Shown here: positions 37,462 through 45,907 of the stretch, piece by piece
Layout: each line of letters starts with the position of its first letter
How positions within the stretch are numbered: position 1 is the first letter of the stretch
NCBI RefSeq assembly: GCF_031181385.1
Contig: NZ_JAPSKV010000004.1
Coordinates: 248,001-312,000 of the forward strand
Source of the DNA: Fredinandcohnia onubensis
GTDB lineage: Bacteria > Bacillota > Bacilli > Bacillales > Bacillaceae_L
Length of the DNA stretch: 64,000 nucleotides
Direction: 5' to 3'
The notes under the pieces: model-generated
What the model saw: only the letters and a program-made list of their open reading frames with translations
What the model was told of the DNA's origin: nothing
Databases searched by the model: none
Program-made: the position numbers and the translations under genes

Positions 37462-37902
37462 ATGAAAGTTGTTGTACAACGTGCAAAAGACGCGCGTGTT
37501 ATTGTTCAAAATGAAGAAGTCGGAGCCATCAAAAATGGTTTAATGCTTTTAGTCGGAATTACACATTCCGATACATTGGAAGATATTAAATATGTAGCAG
37601 ACAAGATTGTGAACCTACGTATTTTTGAAGATGATGAAGGGAAAATGAATCAATCACTGCTTGATGTTCAAGGAGATATTCTTTCAGTATCTCAATTTAC
37701 ATTATACGGGGATTGCCGAAAAGGTAGGCGACCAAACTTTATGGACGCTGCAAAACCCGAATTTGCGGAAAAAATGTATGACTTTTTTAATGCGGAAATC
37801 CGCGAAAAAGGTGTTCATGTTGAAACAGGTTCATTTGGAGCAATGATGGATGTTCAATTTACAAATGTTGGGCCTGTCACTTTAATTATTGAGAGTAAAT
37901 AA
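37462..37902 (+). CDS. dtd: D-aminoacyl-tRNA deacylase
   Basis: 146 residues with the two cross-dimer active-site motifs: [20 protein letters not shown] near 76-95 and [11 protein letters not shown] at the end (Gly-cisPro). Dtd hydrolyses D-amino acids or glycine mischarged on tRNA, protecting translation. It follows relA by 13 bases, the usual Bacillus pair. Confidence 0.97.
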   Translation: MKVVVQRAKDARVIVQNEEVGAIKNGLMLLVGITHSDTLEDIKYVADKIVNLRIFEDDEGKMNQSLLDVQGDILSVSQFTLYGDCRKGRRPNFMDAAKPEFAEKMYDFFNAEIREKGVHVETGSFGAMMDVQFTNVGPVTLIIESK

Positions 37903-37904
37903 TT

Positions 37905-37940
37905 AATGCCTCAAAAGCGATTTGCTTTTGAGGCATTTTT
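37905..37940. terminator. Bidirectional terminator between dtd and the amidase gene
   Basis: Perfect fourteen-base stem (37905-37918 with 37924-37937), loop GATTT, T run to 37940. It can serve both convergent genes. Confidence 0.9.
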
Positions 37941-37949
37941 GTTAGAATG

Positions 37950-39719
37950 TTATTTTCCCTTAAAATATTGAGCAAGTCCATAATAGACTCCGTTTGAAAC
38001 ATTTTCTTGGAACGTATTCGTATTGACCGTATATTCTTCAGTCGGATTACTAAGAAATCCTAATTCTAATAGAACAGAAGGGTTACGGTTTTCACGTAAA
38101 ACTTGATAATTACCTAGGCGATGTTCTCTGTTTTTAAAGCCTGTGTTCTTGACTATCTCTGCTTGAATGTTAGAAGCGAGTCCAACATCGATGTTTTTAT
38201 AATAATAGGATGTAACTCCACGAACATTTCGGTCATAAATGCTATCATAATGGATACTGACAAAAGCATCGGCACTTCGATAATGTGAAATACTCACTCT
38301 TGAGCGTAGACTGACATAATTATCACTATTGCGTGTCAGAACTACATTTGCACCTGACGCACTTAATTTATCAAATACCATTCTTGCTGTACGTAAATTT
38401 AAAGTTTTCTCATAAGTACCACTTACTCCAATAGCACCACTATCATTCCCGCCATGACCAGGATCAATCACTATGGTTTTTCCCTTTAAATATTGATTAA
38501 CACCAGGGCGTTCTACAATTTGTTCTGTTCCACTAACAGAAACAAGCCAACCTGCAACATATCCAATTTTATTCCCCGGAAGGTTAATTTTATACCAGTC
38601 ACCTTCCTTTGCTACCATTGCGAACGAATCGCCTTCATTCGCACGCGCAACAACTGAAGTTGAAGTAGACGATCCAGAACGAATGTTTGTCCCGTTGTAA
38701 AGGATCTTTACAGTTGATTCCGCGTTGTTTGGGGTTTCACTTGGTGCATCCATCTGAACGTCAAGATACCAACTAGCAACCCATCCTTTACTACCATTTG
38801 GTAACGTAATATGGCTCCAATTATTTACTTCTTCTTGAATAGTGACTTTATTCCCCTGCTTCAAACTGCCTATAACTCTCCCGGAAAGGGAGCCACTATC
38901 TCGTACATTTAAGCTAGAAGCTGTAACTTTGCCGATTTTCCCTTGAATTGTTGGACTTTGTGGTGGTGCAGCAGGCTGAGATGGTTTTTCTTCTGTTGAA
39001 GAAATGCCTGCTACGAAATCTCTATGTATCCAAGCGGAGCTGCTGCCGAATTTAATTTCTAACCAGCTTTCTCTTTCATTTGTAATCGTAACAGTAGCAT
39101 TTTGTTTTAACTTCCCTACAATTCTTCCTTGCAAATTGGGTTTATCGCGTACATTTAAGATTGAAGCTGTTACAGTTGCTGTTTTCTTAGATGTACCAGA
39201 ATTTGAATTAGTAGGACCAGATGTTTGCTTCGTTGTTATAAATTGTGAGGAAACCCAGCCAATATGTCCTTTATACGATATTTTTGACCAATTATCATTT
39301 GCTTCAATAAACCCAGCTTCATTTCCCTTGTTTAACGACCCGATTACTTGGAAGCCTGTTCCTGGACCGTTGCGAAATCTAAGTCCATCTACAGTTGAAA
39401 CAACGGTGGACGAAGTACCCGTTTGGGTAGGATTAGTCTGTGTTTCTTTAATAAGCCAAGAAGCAACCCATCCTGTTTTTCCAGCAGAAAGCTGTAGCTT
39501 AACCCAATCATTTTTTCTTTCGATAATTGTGAATTTCTCTCCTTGTTTGACCTGTGCAGTTCTTGAGTAGGAGAGTCCGGGGCCATCTCTCACGTTTAGT
39601 ACAGTGGTGTCAATAATTGCGATTTGTTCAGCTTTTGTAAGATTTCCAGGGTTAGTTGTAACTGAAAAAATAATCGCGAGTAGGAACGCTAGTCCTATTT
39701 TAAAAATCTTGTGTAACAC
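37950..39719 (-). CDS. yrvJ: N-acetylmuramoyl-L-alanine amidase with five SH3b repeats (YrvJ-like)
   Basis: 589 residues from GTG 39719 (AAGGAGGC six bases upstream): a signal peptide (LHKIFKIGLAFLLAIIF), then five bacterial SH3 domains, each with a (L/I)N(V/I)R(D/S) or LRFRNGPG core, spaced ~65-80 residues. The last ~185 residues form an Amidase_3 catalytic domain. Zinc and catalytic residues are visible in IVIDPGHGGNDSGA, YEKTLNL, FVSIHYDS and VLLELGFLSN. It should cleave the MurNAc-L-Ala bond of wall peptidoglycan after export. I recall Bacillus subtilis YrvJ as having four SH3b domains, so the number may vary. Monocistronic. Confidence 0.93.
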   Translation of the reverse strand: MLHKIFKIGLAFLLAIIFSVTTNPGNLTKAEQIAIIDTTVLNVRDGPGLSYSRTAQVKQGEKFTIIERKNDWVKLQLSAGKTGWVASWLIKETQTNPTQTGTSSTVVSTVDGLRFRNGPGTGFQVIGSLNKGNEAGFIEANDNWSKISYKGHIGWVSSQFITTKQTSGPTNSNSGTSKKTATVTASILNVRDKPNLQGRIVGKLKQNATVTITNERESWLEIKFGSSSAWIHRDFVAGISSTEEKPSQPAAPPQSPTIQGKIGKVTASSLNVRDSGSLSGRVIGSLKQGNKVTIQEEVNNWSHITLPNGSKGWVASWYLDVQMDAPSETPNNAESTVKILYNGTNIRSGSSTSTSVVARANEGDSFAMVAKEGDWYKINLPGNKIGYVAGWLVSVSGTEQIVERPGVNQYLKGKTIVIDPGHGGNDSGAIGVSGTYEKTLNLRTARMVFDKLSASGANVVLTRNSDNYVSLRSRVSISHYRSADAFVSIHYDSIYDRNVRGVTSYYYKNIDVGLASNIQAEIVKNTGFKNREHRLGNYQVLRENRNPSVLLELGFLSNPTEEYTVNTNTFQENVSNGVYYGLAQYFKGK

Positions 39720-39854
39720 GTAAAAGCCTCCTTGAGTAAAAAGCATAGCTTTATAAAGATTCGCTAAAAATAAAAAAATTCCTGTTTAATAGAAATAAAT
39801 TCTTAAAAAAGGGAATGATACGTAATATCTTACCACGAAAAAGGGGCGAAAAGG

Positions 39855-40031
39855 ATGAGATTTAGCGAAAAAAGTAACAATGTTCAAAATACAGGAGGAA
39901 ATCTATTCGGGGTTGATTTCCATGATTTTATTCAAAAGGAACAATCATCAACCTATGTGGAATTAGCTAGTGAATTTGGTGTTTCAGTTAAAGACGTACG
40001 GAACTTAAAAAAGCAATTACACCGTTCCTAA
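39855..40031 (+). CDS. yrzK: 58-residue helix-turn-helix-like small protein (YrzK-like)
   Basis: ATG 39855 with GAAAAGGATG-type upstream text; ends TAA 40029-40031. The last half YVELASEFGVSVKDVRNLKK reads like a helix-turn-helix recognition segment similar to sigma-factor region 4. It includes FGVDFHDFIQKEQ in the middle. No membrane segment. Bacillus subtilis has a small gene at the same place, between yrvJ and hisS, which I recall as yrzK; function unknown. Supported by conserved position and protein-like composition, not by a search. Confidence 0.65.
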   Translation: MRFSEKSNNVQNTGGNLFGVDFHDFIQKEQSSTYVELASEFGVSVKDVRNLKKQLHRS

Positions 40032-40076
40032 AATAACCTTTTTGTTCTAAAAAAATAAAAAAATCGACTCATAAAC

Positions 40077-40105
40077 TTGACATGAACCGAGTTCATACGT
40101 ATGAT
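40077..40105 (+). promoter_or_regulatory. Sigma-A promoter of hisS-aspS with palindromic spacer
   Basis: TTGACA (40077-40082) and TATGAT (40100-40105), 17 bp apart, start the T-box leader. The spacer contains the perfect palindrome ATGAACCGAGTTCAT (40082-40096). Confidence 0.75.
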
Positions 40106-40135
40106 AATATAAAATTCTACAAAAAATATGATAAC

Positions 40136-40425
40136 ATGAACCAGTGATGGGGAAAAGTAAATAGGACTACACATGAATAGAGAGGGAATGTCATGGGCTG
40201 CAAGCATTCCTACATGATGACTTATTGAACGAACACCTCTTAGGTTTCTCTCTGAAAAAGCAATTTGCTCTACTAGGAGTAGAACGTTTCAGGCGTTAAC
40301 TGAACGAGTGAAAACTTCTAAAAGACCAACTATTGTTGAGTTTATCGAAGTTTTAACTAGGGTGGCACCACGGGAACTACAAGCTCTCGTCCCTACAAGA
40401 AATTGTAGGGATGGGAGCTTTTTTG
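40136..40425 (+). ncRNA. T-box leader of the hisS-aspS operon
   Basis: The T-box sequence AGGGTGGCACCACGG lies at 40359-40373, followed by the terminator stem (40381-40420) and a T run. A Stem I region with AGTA-type loop-E text on the 5' side and GAA on the 3' side precedes it. GAA at 40231-40233 is followed by CAC (40234-40236), a His codon, which I take as the probable specifier. Uncharged tRNA-His would then permit readthrough into hisS and aspS. The specifier call is tentative; the T-box is not. Confidence 0.92.
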
Positions 40426-40487
40426 TTTGGTTTAGTATCCAGATGTGTAAATACATATCTTTTCTTTGAGTAAGGAGGAGAAAATTA

Positions 40488-41756
40488 ATGGTTAATATCC
40501 CTAGAGGAACGCAAGACATCCTTCCAGGTAATGTGGAAAAATGGCAATATATCGAGGAGATGGCTCGAGATATATGCAAAAGATTTAATTATAAGGAAAT
40601 AAGGACACCAATATTTGAACATACGGAACTTTTCTTACGAAGCGTAGGAGAAACCACCGACATCGTAACAAAAGAAATGTACACCTTTGAAGATCGTGGG
40701 GAACGAAGCCTAACCCTTCGACCTGAAGGCACTGCAGCTGTTGTTCGCTCATATGTAGAAAACAAAATGTTTGGTAACCCATCACAGCCAACCAAGCTTT
40801 ACTACTGCGGCCCTATGTTCCGATATGAGCGACCACAAGCGGGTCGTTTCCGTCAGTTTGTCCAATTTGGTGTTGAAGCATTAGGAAGTAATGATCCAAG
40901 CATTGATGCAGAAGTCATCGCACTTGCAATGGAAATATACAAATCACTTGGATTGAAAAAGCTAAAGCTTGTCATTAATAGCCTTGGTGATAAATCTAGT
41001 AGAAGCGCACACCGCGATGCCCTAATCGCACATTTTTCACCTAGAATTGAAGAGTTTTGCTCAGACTGTAAATCTAGGCTTGAGAAAAATCCAATGCGTA
41101 TCCTAGATTGTAAAAAGGACAGGGACCATGAATTAATGCATACAGCACCATCGATCTTGGAATATTTAAATGACGAATCAAGAGAATATTTCAATAAGGT
41201 AAAGTCTTACCTAACAGATTTAGACATTGATTTCGAAGTTGATTCTGGACTTGTAAGAGGTTTGGATTACTATAATCACACTGCATTTGAGATTATGAGT
41301 GATGCAGAGGGCTTTGGAGCCATTACGACTCTATGTGGTGGAGGACGCTACAATGGTTTAGTTGAAAGCCTTGGTGGACCCGAAACGCCAGGTATCGGTT
41401 TTGCATTAAGTATTGAAAGACTTTTAGCCGCTCTGAATGCAGAAGGTATTGAACTACCAATTGAAGAGAGAATTGATTGCTATGTTGCTGCAATCGGTGA
41501 GGCAGCATCAGCTAAATCTGTGTTCCTCGTTAATGAACTTAGAAAAGCTGGATTAGTTGCAGAAAAGGACTATTTAAATAAAAAAGTAAAAGGCCAATTC
41601 AAAGCAGCTGACAGATTACAAGCCAAATTTGTTGCCATTTTAGGCGATGAAGAATTAGAAAGAAAAGTTATTAATGTGAAAAACATGGAGTTTGGTCATC
41701 AAGAAGAAGTCCAACTTGAGCAATTTATATCATATATACTTGAAAAAAGTCATTAG
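40488..41756 (+). CDS. hisS: Histidine--tRNA ligase
   Basis: 422 residues, class II synthetase: motif 1 region, motif 2 [19 protein letters not shown], HisA signature [28 protein letters not shown], motif 3 [12 protein letters not shown], and a C-terminal anticodon-binding domain. It charges tRNA-His. Expression is controlled by the T-box leader upstream. ATG 40488 with AAGGAGGAG; aspS follows 11 bases after the stop. Confidence 0.97.
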   Translation: MVNIPRGTQDILPGNVEKWQYIEEMARDICKRFNYKEIRTPIFEHTELFLRSVGETTDIVTKEMYTFEDRGERSLTLRPEGTAAVVRSYVENKMFGNPSQPTKLYYCGPMFRYERPQAGRFRQFVQFGVEALGSNDPSIDAEVIALAMEIYKSLGLKKLKLVINSLGDKSSRSAHRDALIAHFSPRIEEFCSDCKSRLEKNPMRILDCKKDRDHELMHTAPSILEYLNDESREYFNKVKSYLTDLDIDFEVDSGLVRGLDYYNHTAFEIMSDAEGFGAITTLCGGGRYNGLVESLGGPETPGIGFALSIERLLAALNAEGIELPIEERIDCYVAAIGEAASAKSVFLVNELRKAGLVAEKDYLNKKVKGQFKAADRLQAKFVAILGDEELERKVINVKNMEFGHQEEVQLEQFISYILEKSH

Positions 41757-41767
41757 GAGTGGGAAAC

Positions 41768-43537
41768 ATGTCTGGAAGAACGTATTATTGTGGTGAAATT
41801 ACCGAACAAGCAATTGGCGAAAAAGTAACACTAAAGGGCTGGGTTCAAAGACGCAGAGACCTAGGTGGACTTATTTTTATCGACCTAAGAGACAGAAGTG
41901 GAATTGTTCAAATTGTATTCAATCCTGAAGAATCTAAGGAAGCATTAGAAATTGCTGAAACGGTAAGAAATGAATATGTACTAAGTGTAGAAGGTATTGT
42001 TGTAGCTCGTGATGAAGCCACAATTAACAACAATATTTCGACTGGAAAAATCGAAATCAAGGTTTCTGATATCAACATCATAAATGAAGCAAAAACACCT
42101 CCATTTATGATTGAAGATCGTACAGAGGTTTCAGAAGATTTACGTTTGAAATATCGTTATTTGGATCTTCGTAGACCTGCTATGTTTGAAACGTTCCAAA
42201 TGCGTCACAATGTTACAAAATCCATTCGTGAGTATCTAGATGGCGAGGGATTCTTAGATATCGAAACACCTATTTTAACAAAGAGTACACCAGAGGGTGC
42301 CCGTGATTATCTTGTACCAAGCCGTGTCCACCCAGGTGAGTTTTACGCACTTCCACAATCACCACAAATTTTTAAACAACTATTGATGGTGGGTGGATTT
42401 GATCGTTATTACCAAATTGCACGTTGTTTTAGAGACGAAGACTTACGTGCAGACAGACAGCCAGAATTTACACAAATCGATATTGAAACGTCCTTCATGA
42501 GTCAAGAGGATATAATTGCTATGACAGAGCAAATGATGAAAAAATTAATGAAGGACGTAAAAGGAATGGACATCGAACTTCCATTGCCTCGATTAACGTA
42601 TGAAGATGCAATGAACCGATACGGCTCAGACAAACCTGATACGCGCTTTGAAATGGAATTAATTAATCTTTCTGAAGTTGTGAAGGATAGCGGATTTAAA
42701 GTGTTCAGCAATGCAGTAGCGACTGGTGGACAGGTAAAAGCAATCAATGCAAAAGGTGCTGCGGATAAATATACTCGTAAAGACATTGACGGCCTTACTG
42801 AATATGTAAATCGTTACGGTGCAAAAGGGCTTGCTTGGTTAAAGGTTGAAGAAGATGAGTTAAAAGGTCCAATCGCAAAGTTCTTTGATGCAGAAGAGCA
42901 AAAAGCATTAAGAGCAGTTTTAGAGGCTAAAGCGGGAGACTTGCTATTCTTTGTAGCAGATAAACCAAATGTAGTTGCAGATGCACTTGGAGCACTACGC
43001 TTAAAACTAGGAAAAGAGCTTGATTTAATCGATGCATCTAAGTTTAATTTCCTTTGGGTAACAGACTGGCCACTTTTAGAATTTGATGAGGAAGATGGTC
43101 GTTATTACGCAGCTCACCATCCATTTACGATGCCAGCTAGAGAGGATATTGAACTTCTAGAAAGCAAGCCATGGGAAGTCAAGGCACAGGCATATGACCT
43201 TGTATTAAATGGTTATGAATTAGGTGGAGGTTCACTCCGTATATTCGAACGTGATATCCAAGAAAAAATGTTCAATGTTTTAGGATTTACAGATGAGGAA
43301 GCAAGAGAACAGTTCGGATTCCTTCTAGAAGCATTTGAATATGGTACACCACCACATGGTGGTATTGCACTAGGTTTAGACCGACTAGTCATGCTTCTAG
43401 CAGGTAGAGCAAACTTACGTGATACCATTGTATTCCCTAAAACTGCAAGTGCAAGTGATCTTTTAACAGACGCTCCTGGTGAAGTTAGCAAAGCGCAATT
43501 AAATGACTTATATTTGTCGTTAAATGTTCGAAAATAG
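41768..43537 (+). CDS. aspS: Aspartate--tRNA ligase
   Basis: 589 residues, bacterial-type AspRS: N-terminal OB anticodon domain ([20 protein letters not shown]), class II core with [18 protein letters not shown] (motif 2), a GAD insertion (~285-420), and [11 protein letters not shown] (motif 3). ATG 41768 with TAGGAGTGGG is the likely start, giving [11 protein letters not shown]; a GTG nine bases earlier is also in frame. Second gene of the hisS operon. No strong terminator directly follows; the 570-bp gap after it contains the inverted-repeat element and 6S RNA. Confidence 0.97.
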   Translation: MSGRTYYCGEITEQAIGEKVTLKGWVQRRRDLGGLIFIDLRDRSGIVQIVFNPEESKEALEIAETVRNEYVLSVEGIVVARDEATINNNISTGKIEIKVSDINIINEAKTPPFMIEDRTEVSEDLRLKYRYLDLRRPAMFETFQMRHNVTKSIREYLDGEGFLDIETPILTKSTPEGARDYLVPSRVHPGEFYALPQSPQIFKQLLMVGGFDRYYQIARCFRDEDLRADRQPEFTQIDIETSFMSQEDIIAMTEQMMKKLMKDVKGMDIELPLPRLTYEDAMNRYGSDKPDTRFEMELINLSEVVKDSGFKVFSNAVATGGQVKAINAKGAADKYTRKDIDGLTEYVNRYGAKGLAWLKVEEDELKGPIAKFFDAEEQKALRAVLEAKAGDLLFFVADKPNVVADALGALRLKLGKELDLIDASKFNFLWVTDWPLLEFDEEDGRYYAAHHPFTMPAREDIELLESKPWEVKAQAYDLVLNGYELGGGSLRIFERDIQEKMFNVLGFTDEEAREQFGFLLEAFEYGTPPHGGIALGLDRLVMLLAGRANLRDTIVFPKTASASDLLTDAPGEVSKAQLNDLYLSLNVRK

Positions 43538-43561
43538 CGAACAAAACCCTTTTTGGTCAAC

Positions 43562-43590
43562 TTGTAAGAACGAATTTCGTGTGTTAATAT
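43562..43590 (+). promoter_or_regulatory. Possible promoter upstream of the 6S RNA region
   Basis: TTGTAA (43562-43567) and TAATAT (43585-43590) are 17 bp apart, 17 bp before the inverted-repeat element. It could initiate a long precursor that includes both the element and 6S RNA. Confidence 0.4.
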
Positions 43591-43606
43591 GTTGACAAGA
43601 AATAAA

Positions 43607-43749
43607 GTTCAAAAAGGAGGATGAAGAGGACCGAGAATTTCAAGGCGACGCAGCTTTGAGGACCGGAACGTATGCAGTTAATACGTGAGGACCGGAGAAG
43701 CAAGGCAACGCGGAAATTCGATGCGTCATATTCACCGCACTTTTTGAAC
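43607..43749. repeat. 143-bp element bounded by 10-bp inverted repeats
   Basis: GTTCAAAAAG (43607-43616) and CTTTTTGAAC (43740-43749) are perfect terminal inverted repeats. Just inside, GAATTTC and GAAATTC are again complementary. The interior has several copies of a GAGGACCG(GA) unit and CAAGG(C)AACG-type text. No open frame of credible size. I recall similar text recurring in Bacillaceae intergenic regions, so it may be a mobile or structured repeat. Confidence 0.6.
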
Positions 43750-43756
43750 ATCCTTT

Positions 43757-43962
43757 AAAGTTAGAAGTCCTGATGTGTTTGTCGTATAACCTATTGTTTT
43801 GACCGAACAATAGATTATACGGGAACCCGGAGTTTTCGTACTTGCGTAAATGCCTCATCTTTATTTGAAAAGAGGACTTACAAAAGTCGAAACAGGGTGC
43901 CCACCTGCGGTGAGCGGGTTCAAAACTAAGGCATCGACGGCACGATTGGGACTTCTAAGGAT
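43757..43962 (+). ncRNA. bsrA: 6S RNA (6S-1/BsrA-like)
   Basis: A ~200-nt region between aspS and tcdA, the same location as bsrA in Bacillus subtilis. Its ends pair: TTAGAAGTCC (43761-43770) with GGACTTCTAA (43949-43958). The 5' arm reads CCTGATGTGTTTGTCGTATA, typical of 6S. 6S RNA folds like an open promoter and sequesters sigma-A RNA polymerase in stationary phase. Exact ends are estimated. Confidence 0.85.
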
Positions 43963-43978
43963 ACCTTATACAAGAACA

Positions 43979-44013
43979 AACCCCTGTTTACATTGTGTAA
44001 ACAGGGGTTTTTT
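43979..44013 (+). terminator. Terminator after 6S RNA
   Basis: Perfect fourteen-base stem (43979-43992 with 43996-44009), three-base loop, then T residues. Confidence 0.9.
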
Positions 44014-44054
44014 ATGTTTTTATGTTTAAAATACATAAATTCACATAGAAATAC

Positions 44055-44082
44055 TTGAAATGTGTCGAAAGTATGTTATATT
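44055..44082 (+). promoter_or_regulatory. Probable sigma-A promoter of tcdA
   Basis: TTGAAA (44055-44060) and TATATT (44077-44082) are 16 bp apart, following the 6S terminator and about 60 bp before the tcdA start. Confidence 0.5.
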
Positions 44083-44143
44083 CTAGTTCTGGTAAAAATA
44101 AAAAAATATGACATTGAATTTGATACCCAATGGAGTTGAAGAT

Positions 44144-44908
44144 ATGTTACACCAATTTTCACGAAATGAATTAGCAGTAGGCAAGCGCGGGGTAGATATC
44201 CTAAAAAACAGCACAGTAGCTGTCCTTGGAGTGGGTGGCGTTGGTTCTTTCTCAGTAGAAGCGCTAGCACGCTCTGGTGTTGGACGTTTAATCCTCGTTG
44301 ATAAGGACAATATAGATATCACAAATATTAACCGTCAGTTACCTGCTTTACTATCTACAATTGGTCAATCAAAAGTAGAAGTAATGAAGGAGCGTATCGC
44401 AGATATTAATCCTGAATGCGAAGTAATCGCTCTGAAAATGTTTTATACAGAAGAAACTTACGAAGAATTTTTTAGCTATAACCTGGACTTTGTTGTTGAT
44501 GCCTCAGATACGATTATGTATAAAATTCATCTTATGAAGGAATGTTTGCAACGTAATATTCCAATCATTTCAAGCATGGGTGCAGCAAATAAGATGGATC
44601 CAACTCGTTTTATGATTGCAGATATTTCAAAAACTCATACCGATCCAATTGCAAAGGTAATTCGTACAAAATTAAGAAAAGAAGGAATTCGCAAAGGGAT
44701 TCCTGTTGTATTCTCAGATGAAAGCCCAATCGTTATCCGTGAAGATGTTCGTAAGGAAATCACCGATGAGAATGCTAAAATCCGTAAAGCAAAAATGCCT
44801 CCATCCTCAAATGCGTTTGTACCATCTGCTTGTGGACTAATAATGGCAAGCTATGTTGTTCGTGAATTGCTAAAGGACATCAAAATAACTAGAGTTAAGG
44901 ACTCATAA
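44144..44908 (+). CDS. tcdA: tRNA threonylcarbamoyladenosine dehydratase TcdA
   Basis: 254 residues from ATG 44144 (MLHQFSRNELAVGKRGVDIL): E1/ThiF/MoeB-like Rossmann ATPase with GVGGVGSFSVEALARSGVG (nucleotide loop), DKDNIDITNINRQ, and late PPSSNAFVPSACGLIMASY. It dehydrates t6A37 in ANN-decoding tRNAs to the cyclic ct6A form. An in-frame ATG at 44108 would add 12 residues without a good site. Former Bacillus subtilis name yrvM. Ends in a shared terminator. Confidence 0.94.
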   Translation: MLHQFSRNELAVGKRGVDILKNSTVAVLGVGGVGSFSVEALARSGVGRLILVDKDNIDITNINRQLPALLSTIGQSKVEVMKERIADINPECEVIALKMFYTEETYEEFFSYNLDFVVDASDTIMYKIHLMKECLQRNIPIISSMGAANKMDPTRFMIADISKTHTDPIAKVIRTKLRKEGIRKGIPVVFSDESPIVIREDVRKEITDENAKIRKAKMPPSSNAFVPSACGLIMASYVVRELLKDIKITRVKDS

Positions 44909-44940
44909 AAAAACGTGGCCTCGTTGGCCACGTTTTTTTT
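44907..44940. terminator. Bidirectional terminator between tcdA and the rsfA-like gene
   Basis: Thirteen- to fourteen-base stem around TCGTT with GTGGCC/GGCCAC core and A/T runs on both sides. Confidence 0.92.
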
Positions 44941-45622
44941 ATTTTGCTAATTGCTCAAGATTTCCGTTTTTATCCATTCGGAATGTCGGGGAGTTACGAT
45001 CCTCTGTATCCTCAAACATCACTAAGCGCCTTGCACGGTCCATAATTTGTACAAGTGCTTGGTAGTCTTCTTGAATGATAGTCTGTTGGTCAGATAACTT
45101 ATCAAGTCTCTTCTCAAGTTCTTTAGTTTGTTGCTTCAATGATTCATTTTCACGACGTAAACGATTATTTTCCATCTCCAACTGATTCGAAAGAAGATCA
45201 TTATGACGTAATGAAGATAAGAATGAAATACAATCTTCGAGCGTGATTGAATTTGTGATTGATTTAGTTGAAGGGATTAATTCTGCAGAAACCTCTTCGA
45301 TATAAACAGGTGCAGGTGTTTCATCTACAAATGAATCCTGGCTGAATGTTTTTTCTTGAGTGGTTCCTTTATCCTTGTTCATTCTTTCTAATGCTCGTTT
45401 TCTTTCTTTACGCTGCTTTTTTGCAATCGCAATTGCTTGTTCATAATTATTACGCACTTCTGCATTCCATCTAAATCCACATGCCGCTGAAGTACGGTTT
45501 AATTTATCGCCTACTTCGTCAAAAGCAGCCAATTGAGTTCCGCCCTCACGAATGTAGCGTAATACTGTTTCAGCTAATAATAAATCATCTTCATGTGACC
45601 ATGCGTCTTGTCTTACTTTCAT
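44939..45622 (-). CDS. RsfA family transcriptional regulator
   Basis: 227 residues from ATG 45622 (GGGAG nine bases upstream): a Myb/SANT-like N-terminal domain (RQDAWSHEDDLLLAETVLRY; GFRWNAEVRNNYEQAI), a variable charged linker and a C-terminal coiled coil (~140-200). RsfA is a prespore regulator that modulates the sigma-F regulon; paralogues exist in many bacilli, so this may be RsfA or a YlbO-type relative. Its position between tcdA and an ABC exporter is not informative for function. Confidence 0.85.
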   Translation of the reverse strand: MKVRQDAWSHEDDLLLAETVLRYIREGGTQLAAFDEVGDKLNRTSAACGFRWNAEVRNNYEQAIAIAKKQRKERKRALERMNKDKGTTQEKTFSQDSFVDETPAPVYIEEVSAELIPSTKSITNSITLEDCISFLSSLRHNDLLSNQLEMENNRLRRENESLKQQTKELEKRLDKLSDQQTIIQEDYQALVQIMDRARRLVMFEDTEDRNSPTFRMDKNGNLEQLAK

Positions 45623-45861
45623 ATAACCAACTCCCAATTAGTTAAAATAATAGATTTTTTCTTTATATCTAGCATGACCACGTTATATTTGTTTTATACA
45701 TTAGTAGTTTTATCAATAAAGAAAATACAACATAAGCAGTACAGGGCCTGCATTTACAATGTGAAAAGTATTGTTAATTTCTCTCATAACCTAAAAAAAT
45801 GGGAACTTTTTCATCTATAATACGTAAGTAGTATTGTCGCATAATCCGGAAAACGGCGAAC

Positions 45862-45884
45862 GAGATTCTACACGAGTGAATCTC
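45862..45884. repeat. Stem-loop upstream of the ABC exporter genes
   Basis: GAGATTC (45862-45868) and GAATCTC (45878-45884) with a nine-base loop, 11 bp before AGGGGG, the ribosome-binding site. A TATAAT is at 45816-45821, but the -35 is weak. The rest of this 285-bp gap holds nothing else I can identify. Confidence 0.5.
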
Positions 45885-45907
45885 ACAAACTGATAGGGGG
45901 AAACAAT

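Noticed and set aside
39004-39570. A long plus-strand reading frame opposite the amidase gene
   Set aside because: It is a shadow of the SH3b-coding frame; no ribosome-binding site and no recognisable motif.
43640-43858. A minus-strand reading frame of 72 codons over the inverted-repeat element and 6S RNA
   Set aside because: It overlaps two structured non-coding features and has no protein-like composition.
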